Source of the DNA: Fratercula arctica
Taxonomy: Eukaryota > Chordata > Aves > Charadriiformes > Alcidae
Direction: 5' to 3'
DNA: 64,000 bases
NCBI GenBank assembly: GCA_947846985.1
Contig: CANTUZ010000008.1
Coordinates: 37,466,817 to 37,530,816, forward strand
Positions 44,966-57,107 of this stretch are shown in pieces. Position 1 is the stretch's first letter. Each line of letters opens with the position of its first letter. Both the position numbers and the translations under genes were made by a program. The notes beneath the pieces were generated by a model. That model did not search any database, was not told the DNA's origin, and saw nothing but the letters and a program-made list of their open reading frames with translations.

Positions 44966-47900
44966 GTGACTCTACCCCTCCGTCGCTTGTGGCAGGAGGA
45001 AGAACGGGGGGATCCCCCCGCCTGCCCGGGAGGGAGGCGGGCGGCGGGAGGACGCAGCCGCTGCTGCGGGAGCCCCGGGAGGGGCCGTGGGGAAGCCGCC
45101 GGTGGGGAGGGGGAGGGGGGGCAGTGATGGCGGGGCGGCCCCGGGGAAAGGGCAGCCTCCGCCCTCTGAGGTGAGGCGGCGGGGGCGCGGGCTCTGGGCG
45201 GGCGGGGGGCCGTTGCCCGATGGAGGTGGCGGCCGTGCCCGGCGGGCGGTGGCTGGCGTTGCGGGGGACCGGGGCGCCCCGCGGGTCTCCTCGGTGGCCC
45301 GGAGCCTGACAGCTGTCACTGGCGCTGAGCCCTGTGGAGTCCCGCGGCGAGCACCGAGTGCTGCTGGTCGGGACTCGCCCCGTGGGCTCGATAAGGGACT
45401 GGGCATCGCCGCCCTTATCAGCGCAGGCGGCGGCTCTTATCTCCTCCCTGTCAGTAGCCCGGCTAGCGAGGCGCTAACTTGCGTGTGTTTACAGGTGCAA
45501 TCAACCAAAAGAGCGGATCCTGCTGAACTACGAAGTATTTTTTTGCAGGTAAAGAGATCTGTCTAACGTTGTTTGACTGACAGACGCTTATTTTTCGCCC
45601 TTGGCGGCAGTTCGCCATGGCACCGTACGCGCGTCGTGCTGGTGGGACACTTAAAAGTTCACTTTGTGGGCACAGTGTGTTGAAAAGGGCCTTCAGGGGT
45701 TAGGGAGAAACTGCTCCTGACACGAATGGTGATTAACCATTTCCAAATGATAACCTTAAATAATTTTCAGAGGTACTTCCTAATTTCCTATAAAGCAGAT
45801 AATTATAACCACAACTAAGTACTGTTGTTTTTTAAATTCACTTCTGCAACATTCTGAAAGTTCTTCTTCCATGGCTGTGTATTTTGTCTTTGGAGTTTAT
45901 ATGTGTTCCTCCTACAAATGAATGGACGACTAGCAACATTTTTAGAACTTAAAATTGATTACTTAAGACTGATGTATTTCATAATATCCCTTGCAGGGCC
46001 TTAGAATTAACATATAAATAACAGCATGAAGCTTTCTCTACTCCCCTTATTTACAGCGAAGCACGACCTGAAAGGAAAATCCAATCGATCCTAAAACTTT
46101 TATAATAAGGTTTGATTCAGGCAGATGGAATAAGAAGAGCAGCTATGTTTTAGGTCCATAGTTGGGCCACTGATATTTCCAAAATCACTACAATATATTT
46201 TTTTCCTTTTCCCTTTATGTTGAGTATTACACAGTATATTCAAGAAGTTTTCCTCTATGAAAAAGGAAAAAAAAAAAGTATTAAAGCTAATACCATAAAT
46301 AATCTATTATTTCATCTTTCACATGTATCTTTTGGTCCTACCATATTATGTAATGGTTTCCACATAAGATACCTTTTTGCCTGAGAGAAACCATAATTTT
46401 GGCAGATTTTCGCTTTGGCTTGGTGGATTACACTGGTAATATTGCTGGAGTGCTAAAACTTAGAATGCTGGAATCAACCAGTGAAAGCCCAGCATTTAGT
46501 TTCTGGTAAAAAATCTTCCATCACAGGTTCATTTATTGTTGACATGACATTAGCTTTTGTAGGTAAGGAATACAGTAGAGTATGTTAATAAAAAAAGCAA
46601 TATGAAAATTTAAAGTACATATAAATACAATACAAAAATGTGTGGTTCTAGAACATCACACAGCTCTTTTTGCAACTTTTTGCATGTTTGATGGCAAAAA
46701 GGTGAAATGTGGTGTCAAAATACTCTGTTCACGTTGGAAATGTGGACTTTTTATGATTGGTGACTTCCAGTCAGTAGGAGTGCTTTTTTCTGGAAATAAG
46801 TGAATTGTTTGAAGTCCTTGATTTTGGTCATACAGGGAAAAATGGAGAGGAAGAACATCGTACTACTGAATCTTTAAATTGTCTTTCTGACAATACATGT
46901 TTTACTGACCTAAAAAGCGGACAGTCTGGTTTTAAAACAACTTTTTGGTCTTCTCAATGTCTGTCTCGTAATCTTCAAAGAAACATGCAAATTAAGTTGT
47001 AGATTGTTTCCTGCTCTGGGGAATGAAAAATACAAAAGCTCTCCTGTCTCCTCTTGAGTGTTTGAGATTTGTAGTAAAAAAAAGATAAACAACACAGACA
47101 CTTCTGGCATAGGAAGAGAGTTTATATTTCTTTTGGATAATATTTGATTATAGTTTAGTTTGAAATTGTGCTTTTTGTTTGATAGATAGGAAGCAAGCTT
47201 AGTTGCAAACTTTAAAAAAATCAAAAGAGAACCCACTCTTTCGAAGACTTAAGTTGTAGAGGGCCTTGTTATGAGATATTGCTAGTCAGGGGGTCAGATA
47301 TGTCGTGCTCTTTGCTGAGGGTGCTGGCCTGTTCTGTGAGCTGCAGCTAAAGGGCGTGCATTCCTTCCTAAATTTGGCTTCTCTTGGAAACGGGCCCAAG
47401 GGAAGATGTGAGCTCTAGGCCTCTTCGTCATCCACCTTATTCATAGAGAGTGTACTTAAATTTCCTTCTGTATCCTCTAATGTGATATGTGTCTTCTGTC
47501 CATCCAGTTAAAGTTGTATCTTAAGGGATGCTTGATATACACCTTTCTCTTAGACTTTCTGAAGCTTGCTATGTTTTTTTTTATTATTTTAAACTGTTAA
47601 AAATCTTAAGTTTGACTGGTATTAAAAAGATGTGCTATTATATCAATGTAGTCCTGTAACTATGAAATGCAGGCATTGAAATTCCATATTTATACACCAT
47701 CAAATAAGTTACCTCTTAGTTGTTTGCTAACCACTGAGTTCAGTAACAACTGTAAAGAACACAATAGAAATTCACTGAAGGATAAAAGAGTTATGTAGAA
47801 CAACAGTTACCAGATTTCTTAGTGAGACTTCATTCTTTATTCTTAGGCAAGACACAGTCAGCCCTTGGGGAATACGGTTCAATTATTCCCTGCCTGCTGA

Positions 47901-50063
47901 ATGGAAGTGGAACCTGTTTCAGCAAGGTGGAGAAAGAGACAAAACCAAATTCCCAATTTTAATACAGGAAACTTCCCGCCCTCTCCTCCCACTTAAAAAT
48001 GTCCCAAATCTCTTGCTGATAGCTTAGCTTAAAAAAAAAAAAAATAATGTCAGAGCACCCATAGGTCTCTTTTGTTTTGGAACTTATTTCTACCCTGCCC
48101 AGATAAAATAATTGGGATAGAAAACCGCTTTGAATTGAAAACTATCTTTTTCAAAGAAAGCACTGTTTCTGAAAGTGTGGCGATACATAGCACTATATTG
48201 TATGAACAGAGTAGGGGTTTTGTGTGTTCATGCTGTGTGATGATGTTTAAAAAGAAGTCTCATGCAAATTCGTCAGGTGCTTACCTGAGACAGCCTATAA
48301 ATGTATAGTGGGAATTTTGTGTTATAAAGTAATATAATTCAAGACCAAGAAAAATACAGATTTGATTGATGTGTTACATTTTATATGCAAATTAAGATAT
48401 AATTTACAGTTGCCTATTTTGTGCTAAAAGATTCTTGACTTAAGTCGTATGGTGAAAAGGTAACTTGAGGACATGCCGAAAGGGAATAGCCTAGCTGCTT
48501 TGTCAGGCCTTAATTTATTGGCCTGCTGCCAGACTCTTTCAAAATACCATGACCTTCTCATAGGGAGCAAAATGTATCTGTCAGTTAATTATTTTTGTCT
48601 CAAAAAAAATTTAACAAAACTTCCCCCCCCCACTGTTTTTATTGCGAAACAATTCACTCTTTGTAATAAACTCAGATAAATTGGTGTCTGAAGAGAAAAG
48701 AAGATTATGATGTTTAGATTTTGACTGTCTTTGGTATGCACTCTACTGTCATACAGTTGAATTCTGTTATTCCTGAAGATATGCTCCATACTCTGCATGT
48801 GTGATGGTCCTTCATACATAAAACTATCCTTGGATTGCATGTCTTGCAGAAGAGTTTTGCTTCATAATGCATTTTTTTAGTCACTTGTGTATACGACTGA
48901 GAAGAGAACCTTCTGAGTTGACTAAGTGAAGCCAGAGTTTCATTATATCGTCATCTCGGCAGCAGTGCTGAATTAAAGGATTCCTGTCCACTGCTTTGTG
49001 TTCTTATTTTTGTGGAAATCATTGATTTTAATTCTGGCTTAGTTCAATAATCAGATTTACAGTGCAGACTTGCAAACGGCTGTCATCGTAGCTGTAGGGT
49101 GGAAGAGGGAGAGATGATGAGGTGATGTGAGTGGCCGGTATTGTGGAAGAGGTACGGGAGATGCTTAACGAGGCACTGATGCTGATGCAAGCTCCTTTAC
49201 GCTGAAATACAGCCCTCACTGCATCGGTTGGGTTGCATACAGCTGAAACAAGCATGAGACATGTGAATGATCCCACTTATCATCATGGAGTGTTACACCT
49301 TAACAGGTATTGTGGGTAGGTCTTATTGTTAATATTCTAATTCCTGTGGGTCCCTGGCAGAGTAAGGGCCCATTTTGTTACTCTTTCACATAAAGCTGTG
49401 TCAACTGAATCAAGATACCGCAGTATATGGTGGAAAGTTACAAATTACAGATAAGGCCATTAGTTGAATTTTGAATTCACTAGCATAGATGTTGCAGTGT
49501 AGGTCTTGGGTGGCTTGCCATTTCTTTTTCTGCAGAGAACGCTTACATAGTCATCTTTTAACAACTAGAACCTAGAAAGGTGAATTACATTTTTACACAT
49601 GAATTAAAAATCACTACTTTTATTGCAAATCCAAATTCTGATTAAACAGCTCTGTAGTTTTATAACTTCACTTTCTCAGAATGAACACAGTTATATGTGT
49701 GCGTGGGAAGGTCTGCGTTAAGTCATTGTGTGTACAATAGACAGTGAACAGAAGAGATGGATTTTAAACTATTAAATAAGCTTGCCTACAGGTTTTGTGA
49801 GCAAAAATGCTGAGAAATGAACTCAGTCATCAAACTGGATTGGGTCACAGTAGCTTAGGGAAGTAGACATCTTTTGTGAGCTACTTTCCTGTGGTGCAGG
49901 ATGCAAATATAGCTTAATTTTGGAATCTGAAAACTTAGGTTTTATTTATAAGATTACTGTCATATCGTAAATAAACTACAAGAATTTTTTCCTGCAGCTA
50001 TACTGCCATCTTGAAACAAGATTTGAGGGGTATGAACTTCCATTATATATTTATATATTTTTA

Positions 50064-50096
<33 letters not shown>

Positions 50097-53000
50097 GAAC
50101 TTCCTTTTATTCATCACTTGCAATGCTTTCTACTCCTGCCTTAAGAATGGCATTACCCAGTGTAACTGGACAGCTGAGGGCATGGAATTTACTTCATGCT
50201 AAAATTTTCACTTTTAATTTAAAATTGACCCATAGATAAGAACCAGTGATTAATGATATGAAATGGAAAAGTAATCAGTAGGAATACTGATACAGACATG
50301 TGGCAGTTGTTTTGGTGTACAAGTAATAAAGATGTACTTGGTTATTTTATTTTTAGTTTTATTAATATTTAAATTATATAATTCTGAAATTTGCCTGTGA
50401 TTTTTACTTGAAAATGTATTGTTAATAAAATTAAAACTCAAAATCAAAGTAAACCATTTCAATTGACCCAAATCCTTTTTGTCTGTGTGTCAGTTTTCAC
50501 TTAAATGGAAAATGCCAAACTCATTAGTTTCAGGATAAAAATTAATCTGAAAAGTTACCTCTCACAAAAAGAGAAGAGAAACAATATATATTTTCCAAGC
50601 TAACTATAAGAATGATCAGGAACAATTATTCAGAAGACATCTGCTACTAGAAATTATATGAAAATTTGTGTGCTGTATTTTCAGTGTAGCTGCAAATGGA
50701 AGGCTACAGCATGGCTGTAATTCTTATAAATGTATGCCATTACCTGACAGTTTCTGAAAATACGTAGTTGTCTTTTTGTTAGAAGATATTGGTCATGATG
50801 TGAACACATCTATTCTACAGGGATAATCGGATTGTTGTGGTATGCAACTAGTAGAGTAACACGATTAGTTTAAGCAAGCCCTTTAGTTTCAGAGCAGTTA
50901 TGTGCAGACACTTGCGCACCATTTTAAGTGATGTTCAGTAAAGATACCGGTTTGGTAATCGCTGATAATTAGCATCTAAATTGATTCATTTTTGTTTGTG
51001 TGGTTTTGCTTTTTATTTTCACTCCAGTATGCCAGTGTTGAGAAAGATGGCGAGCATTACATGACCCCAGAAGATTTTGTGCAAAAATACCTAGGACTTC
51101 ATACAGATCCGCGTTACAATCCTAAAACAGTGCAACTGTTGGCTGGAGTGGCAGATCAAACGAAGGATGGGTGAGAATTTTGCTTTCCATTAGAAGCTTG
51201 TAATACATGGGTAAATGCATGAGTGAGTGAGTTTGATTATTTCATCTTCTAAAATACATTATTGATTTTATTACACTTCAAGCTTCTTTAGATGGTAAGT
51301 TTTTTCTCAAGTACAATAGGCTATAAATTTGTGGAAATTGGGAAAAAATACAGTGTTAAACAGTGAAGAAAATGCATTTTTTAAAATTAAGATTTGTTTT
51401 AATGGAGTTTTAACAATTACTACAAATGCAGAGGAAGTTGAACTGCAGATAAGTTTAATGTAGTGTGATTGCCTTGGAGAAGTTCTTTTCTGTATACTTC
51501 CATCCATGATTAGATATTACATAGAGTTTTTAGCACCTGTAATGAAATATGGAAATATGGAAAAGCTTTCTTAGTTCTGTAGTGTGCAATTCCAATGAAA
51601 CCATTGAGGAGTTTTTTTAAAGTGCTGTCTATTAGGAGAGAGGGACACTAATGATTCTATGAAGGAAGAAGGTGTTTGCCTAATCGAGATAAGGTCACAC
51701 CACATAAAGCTTTTCCAGCTCTGTGATATTATTTGCTTTTAGACAGTTCTCTGAAACTAATTTATAACATGTCCACTCCACTGAGGTAGTACCTTCATAT
51801 AAGCCTTTTCTCTTGCTTTATGTAGGCTTCTAGCTTTGGCCTTGTATTGTAGTAAGAAGCATGGACATTGTTAAAGTAAAGTGAAAAGGTTAAGATGGAC
51901 CAGAGAAGAGGTCAAGAATGCAAAAGGGAGCGGGTATTTTATAGAGAAGAGAGAAAGTTGCTGTTAAAATAATATACAATACATTTGTAAATATATAGAT
52001 GTAGCTTAAATTTGAAAGCCCCTGACTTCCTTTGATTTGTGGGTCTAAATCTGACCTTTGGCATCACTTAAATGTTTTTATTTTCCTTTGTTATGCTCTA
52101 GACTATTTTATTAGTTTGCATAGTATCCTGAGCAGCTTGCACAGTGTTTGTGCTGTACAAATAAAATTGTATATGCTATGTACATTTTACACTAAATGAC
52201 AAATGTAGCATCTCCTGTTTAATGTAATGTTACATGATTTTTTTTTTTACTTTATAAAGCTGCAGCATTTTTATAATACATTTGATATATACGTACATTT
52301 GATAAATCCAAATAACCGGTCTTTGTTTGCGATACGTGGCTGCATTTTGTTGAATTGTTATGGACTGAAAATGCTATTTTGTATGTATCTGTTGAAATAA
52401 TAGTCTAATGGATGACTAGTAAACCAATGTTAAGTATCTTGTTTCTCTGAAAGCTGTCAGTTATCTTTTACAGTGTGCCTTTCTTCAGGAAATGTTTTAT
52501 AAAAGGATCTTTCTTATGTTAGGAAATCAATAATTTGTTTTATTGCTACAACAGAACTTTACATTGAGGCATCACTTTTTTTGTTGCTTTCTCTGAATGT
52601 AAGTTTGGTTTGGTTGTTTTTTTAATATGGGTAATATTTGAAGTGAGGTAATCAAATATGGGTAAGTGCTTTATCTACTTCTGTATGGGAACAGTGGCAA
52701 TAGGAATTATTACCATATGGTCTGCAATACATAATGTTTGTCTGAATACCTGTTGATACTTGTCTGAAACTTACTTTCCTACGTGTTCTAATCTATATTT
52801 ATCTCTAATCTGTATTTCGTGTGAAGAATTGTTATACCACCATCATCGGATTATTTATTTATTTTTACATTCACATTCTTCCTTTTGTAGTAAGCTGTAA
52901 TATATCAAAATCCAGAGTCTCATAACTATATCGTCTGCACAGAGAGTTTAATGTGTAGCATGAGTAATTATTATAATCTTCAACTGAATTCCAGAATGCA

Positions 53001-56000
53001 TTACATCTTTCTAAGGACTTAAAGTTACTTTCTGAAATCTGAGAAAGTATCAGTAGTCCTATTTCATACAGACATTTGTAAATTAAATGACAGCCCAAAG
53101 TCACATAGCAAGTCATTGAGAAGCTTTGGGTTTTGTAAAGAAATTTCATTCGTGTATCTGCTATCGTATTCTCTTAGCCTTGCTTGCCCTTCAAATAAAT
53201 ACGTAAAGTGGGTTTGGTAACTTTTCTTTGTTAATAATTTTTTATTTAATTTAGTTTTAAGTTTGGCACTTTAGTAAAAAAGCATATTTTGGAACTGGCT
53301 GGTTGTAGGCATATGTTTAAAGAAATGTATTTTTACTTTTTTGTGATGGTACTTACTTAACTGTTCCAGAGTGCTATTGTCTTCTCCCATTACTACAGCA
53401 TAAGACGGGTTTGCTTTAGTGGAACTCTGTAAGGTAGTCCTTAAAGCTGATGAGTCTTCACTTTCAAAGTGTTTCTTCCTCATTGTTATAAATGTGTGTT
53501 CTAAGAAATTAATGGGATGAGGTCTAGATTAGAATTTGGCCTAAACTGCCTTGTCTGCTGTGTAATACAATGTGATTTTACTGATGCTGTAGGTAAGCAT
53601 TCCTGTGTCATCAGACTGTACGCACTACTTTTGAAATTGGGATACAAATCCTCTCTGAATATATATATGAATATATACTTACATATGTGTGCCAAACCCA
53701 GCTTCCTAATTACATAAAGCAGTTAATGTTTGCAGGTACTGCAGTTTCAAAATCAAAGATGTTCTTCTTCTTTCAAACCTTCAAAATTTCCCTGTAGTCA
53801 CTCAGAATTCTTAATTTTCATTGCCCATTTCTGGCTACTGTGCTTACCAGCATATCGTTCTTAACATGTGTTCTTTAAGCTAAGGCCTGAAGAAGGATTT
53901 GATGTTTCATATAATTGAGAGTCACAACATAATGTTTAAAAGCAATGTTGTGTGGGGAAAAAAAGAGCAAAGAGTTGTAGTAGGAAAAAAGGAAAGATAG
54001 AGAAGAATTATAAGCACATGGCTTACTTTGTATGCCTTCGAAGAGTAATGGTACAGAAGAAATAAGAGGAAGGGAAATTTTAAAAAACGTTACAGATAAA
54101 GTGAAAGGTGAGTGATTTTATATTGTTATGGACTCTGGAATGCAGCGAGTTTGCTGAATGATACTTGAGTTGCGATTGGGTGGGAAGCTCCATCATTCTG
54201 TTTAATCCAGCTCCTGTTATCTCCGCCCTAATGGATAATGGAGGATAACGGAGGATATCCCTGCTCTTAGGCATTGCAAATTGAATATATGGAAAGGAAA
54301 TTGAATGTGTCTGTCTCCTTTTGCTGTAGGCACTGTTAAAGTGAGACCTCTGAAGACGGCTTCTTTCAGGTTCAGGCTTCTACGAATGCATTCTACAGAC
54401 ATCGTCACTTGATTCTGTCACTTATAAAGCATCCTGGTTAGGAATTAATTTGTATGTCAGGTTTATGCTTGTATATGAAGTATATTTTGAAACGATATTA
54501 TTTACAAATATTTTAACAGGATATTCTGTTTCTCTGATACTAAACCCTTATTTATCAAGATCATCCTTTGGATGAAATTGCATCTGAAGAACCTTTCTCA
54601 CATCTTTGATTTTTGTGGCTAAAGTGTGACAAATTAATGCCATAATTCTGTATTTGCCATGTATTTGTCCTTTCAAAATCACTACATTTTTTTTTCTGTA
54701 TTTTCTGTGTAATGCATATATGCAAGAATGTTAACATACGTAACCTTGTTTAAAGTATCTCAATTCTGCTTTATGTGTACTTTGACAGAGAAAAACTAGA
54801 TAAACTAATGAATAGTGTGGCTTGATTTTTTTTTTTCTTTTTCTGTAGGGAACAGAATTTATACTTTGCTCTTCAGCAGTAAGCAGTATATGTGTAAAGT
54901 AATCACTATGAGCTAATGGTCTCCTATGAAGTGTAGTAAATTCATCTCAGTGACCAGTCCAGCCCAAACCACGACACAGATCAATTATGTGCATCTTCTA
55001 GGAAAATGTACCATCTACAGTGATACTCTATGTTTTAACAGCATCTACTGAAATAGTATTTTTTTTTTGTTTAATTTAAAAAAATTCATTAAAAAACTTA
55101 CTCCCATTGATAATTTATTTGATGCTAAAATAGATATCCCATTATATATTTTTATAAAATGAGCTCAGGAACTTATAATTGGTTGGAATATTCTAAATCC
55201 TCAAGCTAAGTCCCCTGTTTTCACAAGGATGAAAATACACAGTAGTTTTAATAAATCAAGTTTGCTGTTAAAACCTAAGGCTCTGGTTTGCAGTATTCTG
55301 GAAAGGCCACGGTATATTCCTGCTCTAAATTTCTTTATGGATATGTGATTCTGTTCTTGTGCCAACATTATCATTTATCTTTTCCTGGTTTAGGGCTGGG
55401 CTTTCTGCAGCTGTTCTTACATACAGCATTAAGATCCCATCTAAGTGTTTTTTCTGTTAGTCAGAATAAGCTGAGTTCCACTAGAAAAGTTATTTATGAT
55501 TATCCTAACAGGTTACCTGTGCAAACATTCCAGTCTTGAGTTTATATGTGTTGAACACAAGGAATTGGATTTCTATGCAGCATTCCAGATATGTTGTGGG
55601 AACCCTATCTGGGGATACCACTGCTTCCTTATCTCACACTGAAACAGCTTTCCTAATTCCTGAGTTGCATTTTTCTGTATGGTGACTGTCTTGCATACGC
55701 ACAATCTTGTGATCTGCTGTTACGCTCAAGTCCTTCCCTGCCTCCATCATGTCTAACTGTCCTTGTGTCCAAATGTTCTTATAGTTTCTTTCTTTCTTGT
55801 CCTCGAGTACATGACTTTGCAGTCATGTGTTATATTTGAAGTATAATATTTTTTTCTATATACATAGTAAAGGATAACTTTCTGTGAACCTACTTGTTTT
55901 TTATGAATGTTATATGTTGTTTTAAGAAAATGCTTATATTGTATAGTATATTCCTATGCTTGCATTAAACTATCTTTTCTTTCTCAGTAGAAATACATAC

Positions 56001-56509
56001 ATAAATTAGTAATATAATGACAGCCCTGTAAATTTCATGGTTGTAGAATTTCTGTGGGCTTTTTATGTCTTATTTTTAAATGCTGTCTTCTTACATTTAT
56101 AATTACAAGGTAATAAACTGTAGGTATTCGCTGAGAATTGATTATATTTTGTTGTTGGTGGATATGAATAATACAGACATTTTATAGAGGAAGAGACTGA
56201 GTTGCATAAAGGTTAAGTCACTACTTAAATGTAACATACTTTTTCAGTTTCTAGTGTAGAGTCTTAACTTTTTTATATTAGAATTTTATTTTAATAATTG
56301 GGTCATACATTTTTCTAGAGCATCAAACAAAATATCACTGGTCTTATGAATAATTTTTTGAAATCTTTATAACTTCTGTATTTTTCTTCGTAGGCTGATT
56401 TCGTTTCAAGAATTTGTGGCATTTGAATCTGTTTTGTGTACTCCAGATGCAATATTCATTGTTGCTTTTCAGTTATTTGACAAGAGTGGCAATGGCGAAG
56501 TAACATTTG
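44954..56509 (+). CDS. SLC25A12: SLC25A12 (aralar1, mitochondrial aspartate/glutamate carrier), first four coding exons; 3' part outside window
   Basis: SLC25A12 is the calcium-regulated carrier of the inner mitochondrial membrane that exchanges aspartate for glutamate plus a proton in the malate-aspartate shuttle. Coding exons 44954-44965, 45495-45548, 51028-51170 and 56394-56509 join in frame to 108 codons plus one base, with GT-AG junctions. The product starts [20 protein letters not shown]. This N-terminal part is the regulatory EF-hand domain facing the intermembrane space. The loop DQTKDGLISFQE (65-76) has the calcium ligands expected for the family (Asp65, Thr67, Asp69, Glu76). A second EF-hand-like loop starts at Asp99 ([10 protein letters not shown]). 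[19 protein letters not shown] and GNGEVTF favour SLC25A12 over SLC25A13. The six-helix carrier domain lies beyond the right edge. Confidence 0.95.
44966..45494 (+). other. SLC25A12: SLC25A12 intron 1
   Basis: 529 bp, very GC-rich, inside the CpG island, with long chance open frames on both strands because of the composition. An ATG near 45127 could serve a shorter transcript, but no start-site evidence is visible. Confidence 0.7.
45495..45548 (+). CDS. SLC25A12: SLC25A12 coding exon 2
   Basis: 54 bp in phase 0, residues 5-22, [18 protein letters not shown], between ttacag and CAG/gtaaag. TKRxDPxELRxIFL is shared by aralar1 and citrin. Confidence 0.93.
45549..51027 (+). other. SLC25A12: SLC25A12 intron 2
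   Basis: 5.5 kb of AT-rich intron after the CpG island. It contains a TG/TA microsatellite near 50.07 kb and an eight-base C run near 48626. No exon, RNA gene or clear transposon recognised. Confidence 0.65.
50063..50096 (+). repeat. (TG)n(TA)n compound microsatellite
   Basis: About six TG repeats run straight into about eleven TA repeats, in SLC25A12 intron 2. Likely length-polymorphic. Confidence 0.9.
51028..51170 (+). CDS. SLC25A12: SLC25A12 coding exon 3
   Basis: 143 bp, residues 23-69 plus two bases. It carries [20 protein letters not shown] and [17 protein letters not shown]. The last residues open the first calcium-binding EF-hand loop. Acceptor ctccag, donor GATGG/gtgaga. Confidence 0.96.
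53060..53130 (+). repeat. Possible MIR-like SINE fragment
   Basis: The block 'aaatgacagcccaaagtcacatagcaagtca' (split here by position, about 53086-53117) resembles the 'gacttgcccaaggtcacacagcaagt' core of ancient SINEs. It is diverged and short, so the call is tentative. Confidence 0.35.
56160..56225 (+). repeat. Possible MIR-like SINE fragment
   Basis: The sequence runs 'acattttatagaggaagaga', then 'ctgagttgcataaaggttaa' and 'gtcactac', close to the SINE core 'cattttacagatgaggaaactgaggc..agaggttaagt'. It lies about 170 bp before SLC25A12 exon 4. Confidence 0.45.
56394..56509 (+). CDS. SLC25A12: SLC25A12 coding exon 4
   Basis: 116 bp completing Gly70 and encoding residues 71-108 plus one base. 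It holds the rest of the first EF-hand (LISFQEF, Glu76 as the last ligand) and the second loop [10 protein letters not shown]. Acceptor cttcgtag, donor TTTG/gtaaga. Confidence 0.96.
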
Positions 56510-57076
56510 GTAAGAATATCTACAGAAAAACAGTTTAAGAAAGTGATTATAGTAGTATAAATCGTAATAACGGTTTATCACCATTGGTGCATAGAATGCA
56601 TATTGTGCAATACTGTACTGATTTCCTAAGGGTTTTCATGAGTAAAACATTTTTTTTTCTTTCAAGTGATGCAAACTTAAGAAATACACAGAAACAAGAT
56701 ATATTTTGCTCTATCGTTTTGAATCAAGATTTTTCATGTTCCTGAAGTAGTTAATAGAATCTTGTTTTGTTCAGTGTCATCCTAAGTAAATTTTTTTGTT
56801 ATGGAATTTGAACTTCTTCAATGATGAGGGATTTTTGAAATATGTTCTGGATCTCCACGTATCTTTGAAGAATTGTCATTAGATACAGTAAGAGATCAAT
56901 GTAGAAATGAAGGCGATCTAATCTTTTGATTTTGATCTTTTGATCTTTTGAATTCCTAGTTTAGTGTTCCTTTTCTTGAGGAGCAAATCTTACTTTAATG
57001 TTATGAGTGTAGCTTCCAACTAGATCATATGTTTGAAAAATTAGGAAGAAAATATGGCCTTTAAGTTTTACCTTCT

Positions 57077-57077
<1 letters not shown>

Positions 57078-57099
<22 letters not shown>
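57078..57099 (+). repeat. C22 homopolymer
   Basis: Twenty-two C residues in SLC25A12 intron 4, flanked by a pyrimidine stretch (ttaccttcttc). Apparent length is likely unreliable. The other strand is G22, which could form a quadruplex. Confidence 0.9.

Positions 57100-57107
<8 letters not shown>

Larger units (their letters stand above)
42850..45450. promoter_or_regulatory. Shared CpG island of HAT1 and SLC25A12
   Basis: GC-rich, CpG-dense sequence covers both divergent start codons, with an AT-richer dip at about 43.7-44.4 kb, so it may be two merged islands. Visible motifs include an ETS-like CCGGAAAT near 43250, an NRF1-like palindrome, several GGGCGG-type GC boxes near 44840, and ATGGCGG at both starts. 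No TATA box stands at a suitable place. Each gene probably has its own dispersed initiation cluster. Long GC-driven open frames on both strands here are not called as genes. Confidence 0.8.
51171..56393 (+). other. SLC25A12: SLC25A12 intron 3
   Basis: 5.2 kb of AT-rich intron. Two short stretches resemble the core of ancient MIR-type SINEs (about 53060-53130 and 56160-56225). No exon was found between the EF-hand exons, which join in frame. Confidence 0.65.

Noticed and set aside
44954..45127. Reading straight through the SLC25A12 exon 1 donor
   Set aside because: A frame continues from MAVKVT into intron 1, but the sequence stops resembling the carrier at once, whereas splicing at AAG/gtgact to 45495 restores the family sequence [13 protein letters not shown].
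44410..45566. Several 110-184-codon open frames on both strands around the SLC25A12 start
   Set aside because: They overlap one another on both strands, share the Arg/Pro/Gly/Ala bias of CpG-island sequence, and cover known exon 1 in other frames. Only the 4-codon MAVK exon is supported by its join to exon 2.
51650..51670. 'attctatga' resembling the tail repeat of CR1 retrotransposons
   Set aside because: Only one copy of the octamer-like unit occurs and the sequence before it does not resemble the CR1 3' end.
44954..56509. SLC25A13 (citrin) as identity of the plus-strand gene
   Set aside because: Citrin starts MAAAKVALTKR and has FFMSPNDFVTRYLNI and GKGEVTF in the matching places. This gene has [24 protein letters not shown] and GNGEVTF, as in SLC25A12, and neighbours HAT1.
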